Below, piece by piece: positions 47,416-63,930 of a stretch of 64,000 nucleotides of DNA. The notes below the pieces were generated by a model. The model was not told the DNA's origin and made no database searches. It was given only the letters and a program-made list of their open reading frames with translations. The stretch comes from Ananas comosus (Eukaryota > Streptophyta > Magnoliopsida > Poales > Bromeliaceae), in contig NC_033628.1 of NCBI RefSeq assembly GCF_001540865.1, positions 12,311,249-12,375,248 on the forward strand. Reading direction: 5' to 3'. Both the position numbers and the translations under genes were made by a program. Numbering within the stretch: position 1 is the first letter of the stretch; the number at the start of each line of letters is the position of its first letter.

Positions 47416-48738
47416 CTAATTAAAGTCACTTATAGCGAATCCAAATCATTAATTTGCTCCTGAACTTGTGGATTCGAGGGAGACAATGCTATCAAATTTA
47501 GCCAGAAACGGAGCACGCAAACTTGTGTAGATTGACTAAGGAACTATGATAATATTGCTTTAGTGGGCCAAATCTCAGGCTACAAAAAAATCATTAAAAA
47601 AAAGTAAATAGTACCAAACAAAAAAAAAATAACGAAATAAAGGGAAAACAATCTAGTATTGTGTTGTCAATAAATGCTAGTGCTAATTGGTTTATGTTTT
47701 GCAACAATTGCATAGCCAGTTGTTTGGACTTATGTATGCCTACTGCTTATTATACAGCAATTAAGCGACCGGTTGTTAAGACCAACTACTGGGTCGTCTA
47801 TTTACATCCCTAAAAAGATTGATTACCAGTGTGGACCAGTTGTTTAGTCCAACAATTTGGCCTCTCCCATTATGCATTACCCTGTCCTAGTGACGATATA
47901 TGGGGCCAAAGTAAACAAGTGAAAATTTTCAGATCTCAAGAGATATGCATGAAAATGTATTTTTGCTAAATTTGTCCTGAAACGTGTCTTTACATAAATG
48001 AATATGATGCTCCATCTATTTTCTCTCCGGAGAATAAAGCTAAGTGGTTAGATGTCACTCTCCGAAGAATAAATGTTATCTAGCTTAATCATTGAATTTT
48101 CTATTTAGGAAAGTCGTTTGTAGTTGATTCATAAATAAAAAGAGTTATTAAGTATCACATTTCAATTTGAGGAGAAGAATCTGTTAAATTATTCTTTATA
48201 AAATTACATAAATTTTAAGAATTTTTTGCCAAAATATTAAAGCTGGAAGAGTATTTTTATATTTTTTTTTCAAAAAAAAAAAACAATAGTTTGAGGCACA
48301 GGAACTTGCCCGATTAGGGGGCAAAGTTCTTTCCTGTTTAAACCAACTTGATTTGGAATCTTGGATGGATCACCAAAATAATTTTGAACCAATAGGAGAA
48401 CGCCACGTACCCAAACCGCAGTATATCTTAAACCGGGATTCACTCCATGTAGGTCCTTCAACGGCACGAAGAAAATAGAAGGCGACGGAGGCGGGTCCCA
48501 CAAGGTGATGGTCGGTGAAATCTGCGGACTCATTCAAGCGCGCAATCCACCGTCCAAAATCCACCCCTCGACGAATCCCCACCGTCGATGCAATACGGTG
48601 TCGAATAGCGGATAGTACGCGTCCGCATGCGCTTTTCGCACCTCCATAAAATCCGCTGATCCGTTTCTTTCTTGCACTCCCCAGTCCTTTCCCCAGTGTG
48701 TCCGCATCGCGAGAGCACAGAACAAAACCCACCGCACT

Positions 48739-48745
48739 ATTTAAA
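48739..48745 (+). promoter_or_regulatory. Candidate TATA-like box of the VAD1-like gene
   Basis: TATTTAA in CACTATTTAAACACACC, 109 bases before the ATG at 48848 and just upstream of a CCCCGT tract. Confidence 0.35.
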
Positions 48746-48777
48746 CACACCCCAACAACCGTAGATCGCATCACCCA

Positions 48778-48811
48778 TCCCCGTCCCCGTCCCCGTCCCC
48801 GTCCCCGTCCT
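48778..48811. repeat. (CCCCGT)n hexamer repeat in the 5' leader
   Basis: About five units of CCCCGT directly upstream of the VAD1-like start codon, probably transcribed. Confidence 0.9.
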
Positions 48812-48847
48812 CGCGATCCAAACCCTAGCGGTTTGGATCTCGATCCA

Positions 48848-51800
48848 ATGGCCATGGCCTCGCCGGCGAGGGAGAAGACGGAGGCGCTGGTGGAGTCGCC
48901 GCTCCGCTACTCGCCTCCCAGGGCGGCGAAACCCGACGCCGACGCCGCGTCCGAGGGCTCCTCCGTCTACTCCGGCGACGCCTCTGATCGCAGGGATGTG
49001 GATATCTTGGTATTCCTCTGAATCCTGATTCTTTCGTCTCTTTCTTGTTCGAATTCGATCGAGTTTTGAGGGGAATTCTTATTAATCGATCTCAATTTGC
49101 AGGCTCTAGGGTTCTCGAATCGAAGCGAAGAGTATCGTTTTCTCTTTCGCCTCCCCACTGATGAGGTTAGTGTGTGTCCGCACTAGGGTTTAAGTCGACG
49201 CAATTGGGCTTCGCTCTCTTGTAGTGAACTTCACTAGCGATTTAATTGTTTCGGTTCTGATTAATGATAACATTAACTGTTGTTGCATGTTGTTATTTTA
49301 GTTTGAAAAAGGTACTGGGAGAAATCTGAATAGTAGTTAGAGGAGTACTCCAAGATGATCTTCTTGATTGCTTTAGAAACAGATAATATTTACTTTATAG
49401 TTTGGTAACATATTTAATATTTTGATTGATGTGACGCAACGCTAGCTTAATAGTTCGATTGATGTGTATTATGTTCTTTCACCTAGTTTTTTTAAGTTGG
49501 ATATGTATTAACAGGAGAAATATAAAGGAGTACCCCAAGGTTGTCTTCTTGATTGCTTTAGAACCATAATGCTGTTACTGGAGAAATCAAGATGATATTT
49601 ATTCACAGTTGGTTAAAATATTTGATTCCATATTATTTTGATTTCTTAAACTTTTTTTTTTTTCGATTGCACTTAATTCATTATTGAATCTTTTTTTTCC
49701 CATTAATATATTTGGCAAGTTCTTCCCTACATTCGTTTAGGATGATGGAAGCCAACGGCAACTAGCGGCAATAGACAAGTTTCCGTGAAAATTGAATAGT
49801 CCTGTGAAAAGGAATAAAATAACTTTCATTATGGATGCTTTGCATCTAGCTGCTTTTTGCATTTTTCCGTCCCTATTTCATGTTGCACAATTATCGGTCT
49901 TGTGGTGCATTAGTTTGGATGATTCATGTGCTTTTGTAGATAAAAAAATGTTTTGAAGAAGTTTCTAATCATCATTTTCTTGGAAGGTCCTTGTTCAAGA
50001 CTTCAACTGCGCTCTCCAAGAAAATATCCTTCTTCAGGTACTTATTCGTTAATGGTTGACTTGATGAATATTTTTAATTTCTGTAAACACATTTCGTATT
50101 CTGCCAACTTTTAGTGCTTTTTTGGTTCTCATTGTACACAAATAATTATTCAACTAATGTCGTATAATTGTTGCATGTGGACTATTTAGCAAAAACTGAG
50201 AAACATTGTACCATTTCCTTTGCAATATTTTATTTTCAAAGTGAAAATTGTATTCTGATATTTATGTTTCTGTGAGTTTTATTGCCTATTATTTGCCTTC
50301 TGTCTTGCAGGGTCATATGTATTTGTTTATTCATCACATCTGCTTCTACTCGAACATTTTTGGGTTTGAGACAAAGGTATTGAATGAATCTGTCAATCTC
50401 TATTTCCTCACATACAAAATCTGATTGTATTTCACATTTTTCAGAATAAAGTATTCTATTCTATCAGCAGTCCTTATGGAGTATATTAGTGTACACTGAA
50501 ATTTCTTCTCAAGTTTTGAGCTTTCTCATGTGATTGTAATCGTGACGGAGCAGTCCAAAAGTATTAGCATATGTTTTCGGTTTATATAAATATACAGCTT
50601 TGATGTGTGACCGTATTCTATTTTTAACCTTTCTAACAATGCAACAACAGTTGATATGTCCTTGTTCGATGAATGGAATTCCTCTACTGGCTTCAAAGGT
50701 GTAATTCTAGTAGTATGAGATAATTATCTTGTTTTCCCAATAGCAAAAAGCTATTAAACCCTCATAACATTTTGATATCATTAATTCTTCTATTTGTACA
50801 AATTGTAGAAATGCTCTATTTTTGAACTTAGTCTTTTCTGTTACATCCATCGTGACGTACTACATTCTGCTTTTTGTTGAGGTTACCTGTTGCGAATTGA
50901 GCTAAAATACTTTTAGAAGCACCACCTCCTTGGTGCTTCTAAGTTTTTAGCCCTTGGATCTACTCCTTGATTATTACTAGCCTTTGAATCAAACACTATT
51001 CCACCTACCACCACCTACTACCATCATCCCAACCTTATATTTCTTCATCTAAAGGCTAAAAACTCAAAAGCACCACCTCTTTGGTGCTTTTGGAAGTATT
51101 CTAGCTCAACTCACCTGTTGCTTTACATTTTCATTCTTTACTTTATCTGCTGATTAGGGCAGTATGGATTAATAGAAAGTGATGTTCTAACTTTTATCCG
51201 TTGTTGCAGAAAACAATTCCTTTTAATGAAGTCAGTTGTGTCCGTAAAGCAAAGACAGCTGCAATTTTTCCTAATGCCATAGAAATTGTTGCTGGAGGGA
51301 AGAAGGTAAGGAAGCTTTGTTACTCTACCATCACGGATTTGTTCCTTGGTTATTTTGGTTGCCTCTGCAGATGAAACTTTATTGAAAATTTGGTCAAAAG
51401 TTATTCTACACTTTTCTAGAAACACTTGGGTTACTAAATTAGTAAATTTTCTTCTGAAAGAATATAAATTTCATTGATATTTGACTGATGATGTGCTTCA
51501 AATTGTTGTCATCAAACATCAATGGCAGCACTTTTTTGGATCTTTCTTGTCACGTGATGAAGCTTATCGTCTCATAGTGGATAATTGGTCGCAACATGGC
51601 AGTAATGCTAGAAACTTCCTTGATCGCCAGGTGAGCATTCCCCATATTAATTGATGACCCTTCAAAGGTTTCTAATGCTTCTTGTGTTCAATCAGCTGAG
51701 AGCTCTAAAGCTTCTCATAGTTTTGCAGTAGGTTCGGCCTCAAATACTAATAATTTTGTGTCATTTACTCATTTATTAAAAATTAATGCATCGTGTAACT

Positions 51801-54800
51801 GTTTTTTATTTTTTGGTTTCATTATATGAGAACTGTCAAGCTGTTTTGAACTGCTAGTCACAACCTCCACTTTTATGGATTAAAAAGATCCAAGTCATGA
51901 TAGTGTGACTTTAGAGAACTTCTGGTGATGACTGTAGGAAGCCCATATAGTGTTGGACAAGTTATACTCTTTTATCTTCATGCTTGTGATCCACCTAAAC
52001 AGCCCCATACTTCCCATGCTTTGGGTCCTTTCTGCAAGATAGCGCTGTATCAACTAATCATTTTAACATGACTAATGTGTTTTCTTTTGGGGTGAATTGG
52101 CTTTTCAATGTCTTACATGTTAGGTCTGAGATAAGCTGGAAATCTGCTGATAAGCTCTTTTATACTTGTATTAATTTTTTTTTCCAGTCCATTTATTACT
52201 TTGTGAATAAGTTTTCATTCTGAACAGTTTAGACTTTTCTTTTTCCCTAAATGATTGACTGTTTCTTACCTATTATGCTACTCATAGTAGCAGGAATGGT
52301 TGAATTTTATACATTATATGCAAACTATACTTAACAGAGTTCCATTCTCATTTTCTTTATATGTTCTGGATAGCATTGTGCATTTCCAACTAACATGTAT
52401 AATGTGCTGATTTGAGTTTTCCTTGCTCTTTGATCTTGTGACATTGTCCAATTATGTTTTAGTTGCTCTAGCCATTGTTACATCCCTTTGGAGGGGGTTG
52501 GTTTTGTTACTTTCTGCTACTAATAGAAACACAAATTCTGTACAATTTGAAGATGCTACAGCAGAGGGTTTTATGTGTAGATATAGTGTCCAGGTTATCC
52601 TTTTCATACATGCTTGTGTGTTTGTTTTCCCCCTTTTTTGCAAGATGCAGTGAATGCAGTGTGTGCTAGTGATTAATTTCTGCTCCAGGAATCAAAGTTG
52701 GACGGAAGCAGTCAAGAGTCTCTTGAAAATGCAAGTATATTATTGGAAGGAGCAAAAGAATCTAAACAACTTGAGGATGCTCCATCATCCTCATACAGGT
52801 TGTTCTTGTAAATTACAGGAGACGTGGTTCTAACTTATTATTCTGTTGAGGTCTTACATCTCTTTGATTCAGGTATAAGGATGCAGATATTTCCGAATGT
52901 AAATCTCTGGCAGATGGTAATAGTGACAGCGATGTAAGCAAAAAGGTTGTGGAAGTCCTGGAGAATGGGAAGGAAGAAACTACTGAAGGCTCATCTCCTC
53001 TAAGTCCTGCCACTTGGCGGCTTGAAGATAGTGATGTTCCTGATGGTTAGTGCTTGGTCTAGTTTGCTTTACTGCATGCCTTTTAACTTTTGCCAACTGC
53101 ACATAAAGTAGAAAGGAGATTGAAACTTATGCCTTCTACTTTGCAGTGCCTGAGTGTTTCACGTTGGTTGCAGAGGCAAAGTTTCCGGTGATGTAACTTT
53201 TTATTTGTGCCTTTTGGTTGGGCTATTTATAGTTAGTGCATTACTGAATGCCAAATAAATAATAGGTCCGCATGGAAGATTTCTTTAATCTATTTCTCTC
53301 TGATGAGTCTGTTAACTTTCTTGATGACTACCACAAAAGATGCGGCGACAAAGGTAATTTTTTCTGCTTGAGTTGTTTTTTCCCTGTTAGCTCTGCCTCT
53401 TTCATGAGTCTAGCCTGATTTTGAAATTAACCTTTTATCCTACTGCCGTTCCATTTTAACTTCTAGAATTTCGCTGCACTCCATGGCGTCAGGACGAGCA
53501 GTTTGGATATGTTCGTGATGTATCATTTCTGCATCCAATTAAAATATATCTTGGTAAAAAAAGATCTGCTGGATTTACTATATTACTATATATGGTATTA
53601 TTTTACATTTTGACATTATTTACTTTTATGTAATATCTGTTTAATTTTGTTTCATTATATTTAAGGTGCAAAATTTGGTAACTGTCAGGAGCTTCAGAAA
53701 TGTCATGTGTATAGGAACAGGTAGCCTCTATTATTATTTCGTGGCATATTTTTATCATCTTTACCTTAAAAAGCATGTTCTGCGTTAATGAGATATTGTT
53801 TGCAATCCTACAAATGGTATGAGCTTTTACGAGGAAATGAAAACTCGCTGAAGTATCATGCTTCTGCTGGGAAGCTTTCTTCATACATTTTGGCAGTTTG
53901 GCATTTTCTGCTGCATATTGGCATGATTTATAGTGTTTATATTTATTGAACTTGTTTGATTGATTTAGTTTCTTATGATATTCATAAGAATATTGTTCCC
54001 ATTATTCTGTTTCATTGAATTGGTTTAACTAATTGAGTCTTACTTCACCTTAGGTACTGGATGTGGCTTTGTTCTCTTAGATGATAAAATCTTAGCTAGT
54101 CATTCATTTCTATCTACTTAACATCCTAGGTCTTGATTCCTTATAGTTCTAACGAACTTGCAAATATATTACCATGTGACGTTTACTTGTATGATCCCTT
54201 TTGTTTGTCATAATCCCTTAACAATCAAGTCATAAGTGGTTTGTTCGGACATAGGGCTTAGGAGAAGCAGAGACCTGGGGAAGCTTGGTTTGAAACAATA
54301 AGAAGATAATCTTCTTTAAATTCATTATAACTTGTTCTTTTTTTCCCCCAACCTTTCATTTTGATCATGTCCGAGCTGTCAGTGCTTCTCTTTTTGGCTT
54401 TCTGCTAGAAGCTCACCTAAGTAATGGTGATAGTTTATGCAGCAGTTTAGCTTAAAGAGTTCCTGGTGACTGATGGTTTTGATGATTGTTTATAGAATTG
54501 TTGCTTATCGACATATTTAACATTCTCCTATTCATCCTAAAAAATTCTATGGGTTTTGCATAGAGTTATTACTTTATTTTATATTTAACATTCTCCTATT
54601 CATCTTAAAAAATTCTATGGGTTTTGCATTGTGGGAACACACATTATATCAGTGTATTATTAGCAGAAGGTTTCAATGCAAGGTTGTTTGTTGGGAATAT
54701 TTAGAACTGTATGCAGCAGATATTTTTGTCTTTCTATCTTTGTTGTTTGTTTGGTACCCCTGCCAATTTGTTGAAAGTTTTTTAAGCTCCCTGCAGTAAT

Positions 54801-57800
54801 ATGGCAAGAGCTCCTTTAACAAATACTAATTGCAGATGCAAGCAAGATTGAGTATTTCTTTCTTCTACTTGCTTTTGCTATTTTAATCTATACCTCATTT
54901 TTGAGTTTGTATTAGTACAGAAGCAACCAAAGGTTATGCTTTTCTTCAACTTTACAGTATTTACTTGTCACTTAAATAATTGCTTAAGATACTGAATATA
55001 TTTGTGTTTCTTTATCTATTACCTGTGTTTTCAGCTGCCTGTGCACATTTTATAAGACCACAGAAATCATGATGGTATTAATTGTATATGTGAACCTATA
55101 ATTTTTCTTACACTTCAATGATCGTGAACTTAATCTCTTGACATCTACATGCTTTGTCTTCTGCCAGCCACATTGTAATCGTGACATCTCAGCAAATTAG
55201 CGACGCGCCTTATTCTGATCACTTTTGTGTTGAGGTGTGGCATTTAAACTCATGTTTGGTAAATATTAGATATTCACTTTTCGTGAACAAAGTGGTGATT
55301 GCTAGTTATAGTTTTTCATTATCATTGCCATTATGCAAATTGGACTAGGAACTGGTTCATGTAGCGGATTTTGTAACATTCATGCTTCTTCATTCATAGC
55401 ATTTCGTCGAACAGAGGAACCGGACCTATATGTTTACTTATTTTAAGGAAACATTGTGATAATTATGGTTCTTTCTTTGAGTCGCTTAAGCTATGGAAAT
55501 TTCTTTTGAGTATTATCAAATAATGAAAAATATTTGATACGTTTCCTGAAATTGTTGTAGCTCATTTTTTTTTTGTAAATATTTTTTCATTTTTTACACT
55601 ATTTTGGGTTGTAATGGTAATGAGTCTCAAGAGGGACAGTTGAAGAGTTGCTGTGGTAGTAACTGTAGTAGCCATCTGGCAGGATAAATTATTCTATGTG
55701 AAATTGTTTCCGGAGTTGTTGCTTTAGGTTGGAATTAGCCACCATCTTTAAGGCAGTGTTTGGTTAGTGAATTTGTGTTAGAAGGGTAGGGATAAATACC
55801 ATTCATAAGAACACCAGTTGAAGTGGTTATTCCAATTGTGTTCGGATGGAAATAGAGAATATATGATCATCCATGTAAATTGCATTACTCCAACCATAAA
55901 CATGTAATTTATAATCCTGAAAAGTTGAATTCCAGGAATTTACCTTTTTTCTGGGTTGTTTGATACCTCATCCAAATACTGCTGTTAAGTACAGAACTGA
56001 CCATTGGGATATTTTGGGTAGAGGACAAATTTGGGTGAGAATTCCCCACATTCTAGATTTGCTCCTATATCCCCTCTATTCCCCTACCTACCACTTTCTA
56101 AAAGTATACTGGACTTTTTTTATTTTTGCTGAAAGTTTGTGATATCAAGATTCAAACTTCCTTTCCCTTTGGCCTCTAACGGTCCTGGCCTTTATCTTAG
56201 TCATCTCCCTCCATTCCAATGTTCATCGTTTTTCTCGGTTTTAAACTTCATATTTTGCTTATAAAAAAACTACTACAGTATGGCATTCCTTTCTTAGAGA
56301 ACTTGAAACATGTCATGTTAACCTTTCAAGTTCTCTACATACAAAATAAAAGATTTGGGACAATGCTTTCCTAAGGGGGGAAGATATTGAATTATATTCA
56401 AAATGTGCTTAGCAACAACTGAAAATTAAAGTGAATTTTCTTAATGGCCATCCAAGTAACACTTTATCCAGTGAACATCATTCTGTATTTTGTTGTACTT
56501 GTTCTAAAACAACAGGATACTGAATATGCATGGTAACAATGCAGTATATGGACCATTTAGTTTAAATTTGGCTAACTTGGTGTATGATTTATTTTGTAGC
56601 TCATGTAAGGTTAATGCTTTGGATTTTTGCTTAAGCTACGAAGCTCTTCATACTGCATTACCTTTAGAATTATATGACAGTAATTCTTTCAGTTGATGGT
56701 CATAAATCAACAGTTTATATTTTGTTTTACTATATGTAGGGGATATGGGATGTTGAGCAGATTGAGCAAAATTGTTGCGCTCTCAGGGTCTATTCGAATG
56801 TGGCATTCTCCAAGAAAACTATTTTTAAAGGTATGTTCTTTCATTCATGCAGCTTTGAAAGGTTTCTAGTTTTGTTTATGTAAAAAAGTCAATCCACTTC
56901 TTTTTTGGAAAAACAGAGCAACAGTTTTGTAACGTCGATGAACTGATGAGGCATTCATCATGCATCACAAAATATTTGAATTCACATTGGAAAAGGAATC
57001 CTTGTGAGGCAATTCATTTTTTTGTTTAACCTTATATTTTTGCTGATTTACTGCATAGTTTTGCCGGTGCTTATCATCTCCTATAAATATAATGTGAATG
57101 TACAGGAAAAATAGAGCAGTCAACAAAAGATGAATGCCGGGAAGTTTATGCAATTTGGATCAAGATTGTAGGGTTCCTCTATACATTATTAAGGACTTCT
57201 ACGTGTGCTTTCACATTATGTTATGTTAAAGACAAAAATCTAACTTAGCATTTTATGTTATCCAGGCTCATGAAGTATTGAAGAAGAAGAACATAGGTGA
57301 AACAAAAGGTTTGTCCACTAACTGTGGAATATAGGTTGCGGCTTTGATTATTATGCAATTCAACATGACAGCATGACTAGGCTTGACTGTTTATTCTAAG
57401 TTTGATTTTCTTCTTTTTTTTTTTCTCTCCTCGTAATGATAAATTTGAACTTTTTATATGTTTGTCAACAGGATCTATTAATCAGAACAGAGTAACCACA
57501 TATAGCACTGCTGAGTCAGGAAGTCTTTCGAAGGTTGAAAGATCTCCAGAGAAGATATATCCTTCGGTGAACCCTTCATGCATTTCTAATGATGTTCCTG
57601 ATGCAAAGAATGGGGTTCCATCTACCGACAAGCAAGTGCAAGAGAATCTGGGATTCTTTTCATATATAGCATCCATTGTGGGAGAAATATGGGCCAGATA
57701 TCTTTCCTCTTCCAAAGCAAGTCACGGTCCTCTGATTTTAGTAACAGCTTTTTTTGCACTCCTTATTCTAATGCAGGTAAGTTCTCTTTTTTCCTTTCCA

Positions 57801-58252
57801 TTTCTTTGTTCCATTTTAGCTGTTTTCTTACATCTGTTTTCTGATCTAGAATTCAAGTATGTTACATATTAGTGATTTAAACAGTCATCTCGGCTCTATG
57901 TTTTAGTTATCTTGGCTGTATGTTTTTGTCTTTATTTTTAGTTATCTTGACTGTATATTTTAGTGTCTTTATTGTTATGATTACACTAAAGTTAATTTGT
58001 GCGTATTAATTTGCTCCCGATCTGATCGTTGGATATATTGAATATGAAATAGTTTGTCAGTTTTCACTAGAAAACTATTTGTATCTCTTTGAGTTTTGAG
58101 AGCAATTCACATGCATTATTAATTATGCCAGTTCAGTGGAAACTAGAAATGCACTTTTTTTTATTGCTGTATGTTGATTACAGCTGCACAGGCTTTCTTC
58201 CTTGAGTCTTGCCACACAAATGCTTTTGAGCCTGAAATCCTTTTGGTAGTGC

Positions 58253-58284
<32 letters not shown>

Positions 58285-58840
58285 TGTTCAGGTCACCATG
58301 ATAACTTCTGGACCAAAAGAATAATTATCTAAACAGTTTCTTATGGAGATGTTCATTCCCCATGAGGAGGAAAAAACGCTATTGAGCTTGAAAATCTCTT
58401 TGCAGTCTTCCTATTTTTGTTATGTTCAGGTCAACATGATCACTCCTGGACCACAAGAATGATTATCTAACAGTTTCTTGTGGATCCGTTTATTCCTCCT
58501 CTTTAGGAGGAAAAAAGCTTTTATATTTTTAATTGTCTTTTGGTAAATCTTCTGATGCATGAACTCTTCCGACTGTCTCTGTTTATGCTACTGATTGCAG
58601 ATAAGCATTATTATCCTGCTGATTAGATCCCCTAAAGTCCACCTCGTTACACATGGGAATCATATGAGCAATCTTGGTAATTACGATAGTCCAGAGAGCA
58701 TAGTCTGGTTGGAGAAGCGATTTAAATTCCTGAAAGAGGAAATGCACTTGCTAGAGACTCATATGGAGAGAGTTCAGTTTGAGTATGCTTGGTTGAAGGC
58801 ACACCTGGAAAACTTGGAGAGGCTGAAGGCAAACTCATGA
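48848..58840 (+). CDS. VAD1: VAD1-like GRAM and VASt domain membrane protein
   Basis: Eighteen exons: 48848-49009, 49103-49165, 49987-50037, 50311-50376, 51210-51305, 51529-51630, 52689-52798, 52873-53045, 53147-53187, 53266-53353, 53467-53553, 53666-53720, 55168-55234, 56740-56830, 57106-57167, 57266-57308, 57472-57776, 58601-58840. All phases close; 633 residues. A GRAM domain (about 58-165, with EEYRFLFRLPTDE, GHMYLFIHHICFYSNIFGFE, HFFGSFLSRDEAYRLI) is followed by an acidic linker and a VASt domain (about 276-445, ECFTLVAEAKFPVRMEDFFN through VYAIWIKIAHEVL). A hydrophobic segment (about 537-562, LILVTAFFALLILMQISIII) and a C-terminal coiled coil complete it. This is the order of VASCULAR ASSOCIATED DEATH 1 and of Lam/Aster sterol-transfer proteins at ER contact sites. 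Arabidopsis VAD1 restrains cell death around veins. Lipid transfer here is inference. Confidence 0.92.
49317..49625. repeat. Duplicated segment inside VAD1-like intron 2
   Basis: AGGAGTACTCCAAGATGATC, then TTCTTGATTGCTTTAGAA and GATAATATTTA at about 49340, is echoed at about 49525 by AGGAGTACCCCAAGGTTGTC, TTCTTGATTGCTTTAGAA and GATGATATTTA. Spacing is about 190 bases. Confidence 0.7.
50894..51112. mobile_element. Mutator-like MITE in a VAD1-like intron
   Basis: A 219-base element with terminal inverted repeats GAATTGAGCTAAAATACTT (left) and GAGTTGAGCTAGAATACTT (right, reverse complement), 17 of 19 matching. Both ends carry AGCACCACCTC/TTTGGTGCTT hairpins. The element is flanked by an exact 9-base duplication ACCTGTTGC (50885-50893 and 51113-51121), the length typical of Mutator-like elements. 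It lies in the intron between exons 4 and 5. Confidence 0.85.
54513..54640. repeat. 68-bp tandem duplication in a VAD1-like intron
   Basis: ATATTTAACATTCTCCTATT, then CATCCTAAAAAATTCTATGG and GTTTTGCAT, occurs at 54513 and again at 54581 with one mismatch. It lies in the long intron between exons 12 and 13. Confidence 0.9.
55754..55984. mobile_element. Possible degenerate Tourist-like MITE in a VAD1-like intron
   Basis: GGCAGTGTTTGGTTAG on the left and CATCCAAATACTGCTG on the right are imperfect inverted repeats, with TTAA just outside each end. The element lies in the intron between exons 13 and 14. The match is weak. Confidence 0.35.
58284..58485. repeat. 137-bp diverged tandem duplication in the last VAD1-like intron
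   Basis: ATGTTCAGGTCACCATGATA, then CTTCTGGACCAAAAGAAT and ATTATCTAAACAGTTTCTT, recurs 137 bases later with about ten mismatches. The first copy follows a long T run. Confidence 0.85.
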
Positions 58841-60525
58841 CTATAGCCAAATCCTTGAATTGGTTAAAAACCATTGCAAGGAAGAAACATTGGACACGTC
58901 CTCACTATTAGAGGATGAGCCACATCAAGAGGTTTGTTCACAGGGACCAGCCAATGTTATCATACAGCTCGTGAGGTAATTTCTTTTGTGTATGGTATAG
59001 TGTATCTAAAGTAACTAGAGGTTCAATAGAATGGGTTTCAATGCATGTACAGGTATCATGATATTAGCTCTTTAAGTTGTGTCATTTATTTGTCCTACTG
59101 AATTAGAAGTCTAAAAGTTAATCTACACAAGAGGAATAGGGGATGTATTATGTGCGCAAAGTGTTAATCCAGCTACTAACACACAAACTGAGGGTCCAGT
59201 AAGTTACACCGGATGCTGGCTGTGCAGACTTTAAACTCGTAAAAACACAACAATGATTAACCTTCTAATGGCTAATACAGATTATGTGCATCAACGTTTC
59301 AGAGGAACTCTCTTCATGTAGGGCTTAAAAAGTTTTTTAGGGATGTACTCAGATAACAGAGTTGTTAGAAAGATCTGCTTTGTTACTATTCCCTTGAAAA
59401 ACATAAAAGAGCATTCCCCGTTGCAATTAAGCCTTTTCAATCTTAATGTGGGATCGTCTGTATTTTCAGATTTATTTTTAGAAAATTGTACTTAATAGTT
59501 GGTGCTCCTAAACATTTCCTCCTGAATTTGGCTCAGACGGTACAGGTGATTCTGCCTTTTAAGCTTTTGTAGTATAGTGGTGAATGTGGTATTCATTAGC
59601 TAGAAATGATGTTAGCAAAGAATGCTGCTTGCTTCGTAGACCTCCAGTAAGCCAACTGATTCTTTTTCACAAGATGAGCGGGGCCCATGTTGAGGATGTT
59701 TTAAACTTATTTTTTATTTTTTGAGACGGGGGAATATTTCATTTCTTACTTGCCATAAGCCTCCGTATGATGATTCCTTGACAACAAGCATATAAACAAA
59801 AAACCGTCAGATGATCTTAATTAGGTCAACTGTTTTAGCTCGAGCTTGATTTGTAAAAAAATTGCTCTTGTTATGATAGAAAAGAAGCAGCAATGAACGA
59901 CCACAAGAACATTGAAAATAACTGATCTCACTAATTTTAATTAGTGAACGACCTGGACACAATAGTCAAATCGAACAGCCGTCGGAGGCTATGCTGGTGC
60001 ATCAATCACTTGGTGCTCTTTCTGCTCTCAAGCGACATTCGAACGAACTTCAAACATATAAAAGGCAATCATGCCTAAGATATTTAATTTTTATTCATTA
60101 TACCTTACATTTCCAATTTAATTCAACGGGCTGGGTTTGTTAAATCCAGTTTGATAATAACGTGGCTAAAAATGCTATTTTTATGTTTTGAATGGACTAA
60201 ACAATTCAAAAACACTTAATTTTTTATTCAATATTATAAAATTATGATGACGATTGTTATTAGAAAAGCAAGTGAATACATGTTTCTCCGGCGGCAGTCG
60301 TCGCTCTAATTTTCTGGCATAAAATAAGAGAGGATTTAAAGTGTTTTTAAACTTTATTGACCTTTCAAAATGTAAAAATAGCACTTTTATTCACTACATT
60401 ACAAAATTAGGCCTTAATATACATTTCAGAAATTATATCCCCGAATGACAGGCTGTGGAAAGAAAAGGGCATGACAATGCACGTATAATCAGGATCTCAA
60501 GGAAGGAGGGGTATTATACGCGGAC
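58841..60525. other. Intergenic region between convergent VAD1-like and hydratase genes
   Basis: The VAD1-like 3' UTR occupies the left part. The middle (59000-60100) is AT-rich without a recognisable frame. A fold-back element lies at 60168-60389, close to the 3' end of the hydratase gene. Confidence 0.5.
60168..60389. repeat. MITE-like fold-back element, about 220 bp
   Basis: AATGCTATTTTTATGTTTTG near 60171 pairs with the reverse complement of the right end (AGTGCTATTTTTACATTTTG). The inner parts also pair (CAAAAACACTTAA on the left, TTAAAGTGTTTTTA on the right). Non-coding, about 140 bases downstream of the hydratase stop. Confidence 0.65.

Positions 60526-63930
<3,405 letters not shown>

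Larger units (their letters stand above)
39781..48737. other. Repeat-rich intergenic region, about 9 kb, no gene recognised
   Basis: AT-rich DNA with only short frames. Contents listed separately: a fold-back element (41998-42681), SINE copies 1 and 2, a truncated fold-back relative at an N (about 45862-46047), degenerate tandem repeats (46283-46700) and a 56-bp tandem duplication (47303-47415). Long T or A runs lie at 44502-44527 and 46705-46740. In 39950-40640 there are several CACGTG/ACGTGG words (possible G-box-like sites) whose target gene is unclear. The segment 43140-43400 is less AT-rich than its surroundings but has no convincing frame. Confidence 0.55.

Noticed and set aside
48370..48855. 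161-codon minus-strand frame upstream of the VAD1-like gene
   Set aside because: Its Gly/Arg repeats are the complement of the CCCCGT hexamer tract in the leader.
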